From Clostridia bacterium (GTDB lineage: Bacteria > Bacillota > Clostridia > Oscillospirales > CAG-272), in contig JAFOAB010000317.1 of the NCBI GenBank assembly GCA_017382555.1, forward strand, positions 1 through 15,256: a stretch of DNA of 15,256 bases, written 5' to 3'. This document shows, in pieces, positions 14,943-15,256 of this stretch; within the stretch, counting starts at the first letter, position 1; each line of letters begins with the position of its first letter. Below the pieces are notes generated by a model, which was not told where the DNA came from, did no database searches, and worked only from the letters and a program-made list of their open reading frames with translations. The translations under genes and the position numbers were made by a program.

Positions 14943-15256
14943 ATGAAAAAGTTCATTTCATTAATTCTTGCTATATGCATTGTTTTTTCGTGTGCTGCTT
15001 GCGGTACGGAGATCCCATCTGTACAAACCGGTGACGTTACGATTGACGTTGTCGATACAACCGAAGCTCCCGTTACAACCGAAGCACCCGTTACAACCGA
15101 AGCGCCCGTAACAACGGTAGCACCGGTAACAACGGAAGCACCGGTAACAACGGAAGCACCGGTAACAACGGAAGCACCGGTAACAACGGAAGCACCGGTA
15201 ACAACGGAAGCACCGGTAACAACGGAAGCACCGGTAACAACGGTAGCACCGGTAAC
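14943..15256 (+). CDS. Lipoprotein with TTEAPV repeats, truncated by the window edge
   Basis: The first 104 codons of a secreted lipoprotein, open at the right edge. CGGAG at 14933-14937 precedes the ATG by 5 nt. The signal peptide MKKFISLILAICIVFSCAAC leads to a probable lipidated C20, though C17 is also possible. After a short spacer (21-38) come at least eleven hexapeptides TTEAPV, from residue 39 to the edge. Such threonine and proline-rich tracts serve as extended linkers that lift a surface domain away from the membrane, and they are common in clostridial surface lipoproteins. The functional domain lies outside the window, so no activity can be given. It follows the GH105-like lipoprotein by 49 bp on the same strand and may belong to the same carbohydrate-use set. 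Confidence 0.82.
   Translation, partial: MKKFISLILAICIVFSCAACGTEIPSVQTGDVTIDVVDTTEAPVTTEAPVTTEAPVTTVAPVTTEAPVTTEAPVTTEAPVTTEAPVTTEAPVTTEAPVTTVAPV
15057..15254 (+). repeat. 18-bp tandem repeat array encoding TTEAPV, 11 units in view
   Basis: Eleven in-frame 18-bp units run to the window edge. Units 1-3 (15057-15110) use mixed codons (ACC, GCT, GCG, CCC, GTT). Units 4-11 (15111-15254) are nearly identical at the base level, with unit ACAACGGAAGCACCGGTA, which indicates recent expansion. Units 4 (15111-15128) and 11 (15237-15254) both carry GTA for GAA, giving TTVAPV, exactly seven units (126 bp) apart. Confidence 0.95.

Noticed and set aside
15057..15254. Regular repeats that might suggest a CRISPR array
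   Set aside because: Units are contiguous 18-bp in-frame coding repeats without spacers.

Overview
The window reads as chromosomal DNA from a low-to-mid GC Gram-positive bacterium of the class Clostridia, probably an uncultured gut or rumen lineage. This is inferred from the end of a division and cell-wall cluster (murG, ftsQ/divIB, ftsZ), strong GGAGG-type ribosome binding sites, a YitT-family membrane protein, a Gram-positive ClpE with its N-terminal zinc finger, a DUF5711-like protein next to CvpA, a Firmicutes-type Mrp ATPase, and lipoproteins with TTEAPV repeats. No species-level assignment is justified from the sequence alone.

Layout. Bases 1-2706 (+) hold the 3' part of murG, a TTG-started ftsQ/divIB, and ftsZ behind its own AT-rich leader and putative promoter. 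A strong, probably bidirectional, hairpin terminator (2724-2756) separates ftsZ from a convergent minus-strand pair: a YitT-family transporter-like protein (3425-4321) followed by an unrecognised polytopic membrane protein (2765-3385). The 184-bp gap at 4322-4505 carries two near-consensus sigma-A-type promoters firing apart, one for yitT and one for the long plus-strand series. From 4506 to the end, eight genes run in one direction with gaps of -4 to 49 bp and no terminator that I can see: DUF5711-like protein, CvpA, ClpE, a degenerate P-type ATPase, Mrp, ProA, a GH105-like lipoprotein with a discoidin-like tail, and a truncated repeat-rich lipoprotein.

The most striking gene is 8911-10962, coupled to clpE by a 4-base ATGA overlap. 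It keeps the architecture of a P2-type cation ATPase: N-terminal domain, actuator domain, about ten membrane segments and a remnant P domain. However, the phosphorylated aspartate motif (DKTGT), the TGES loop, the PEGL ion-site motif and the GDGxND hinge are all replaced, and the whole nucleotide-binding domain is missing. The frame is nevertheless open for 683 codons. I read it as a maintained pseudoenzyme, a possible membrane sensor, scaffold or ClpE partner; that function is inference only.

The other genes are mostly housekeeping: peptidoglycan precursor synthesis and septation (murG, ftsQ, ftsZ), protein quality control (clpE), Fe-S cluster handling (mrp), proline synthesis (proA, with no proB in the window), and plant-polysaccharide use at the cell surface (GH105-like lipoprotein). 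Secondary points of interest are an FtsZ C-terminus whose conserved peptide seems internal, two long perfect hairpins inside coding sequences, and an 18-bp repeat array with a possible seven-unit higher-order period.
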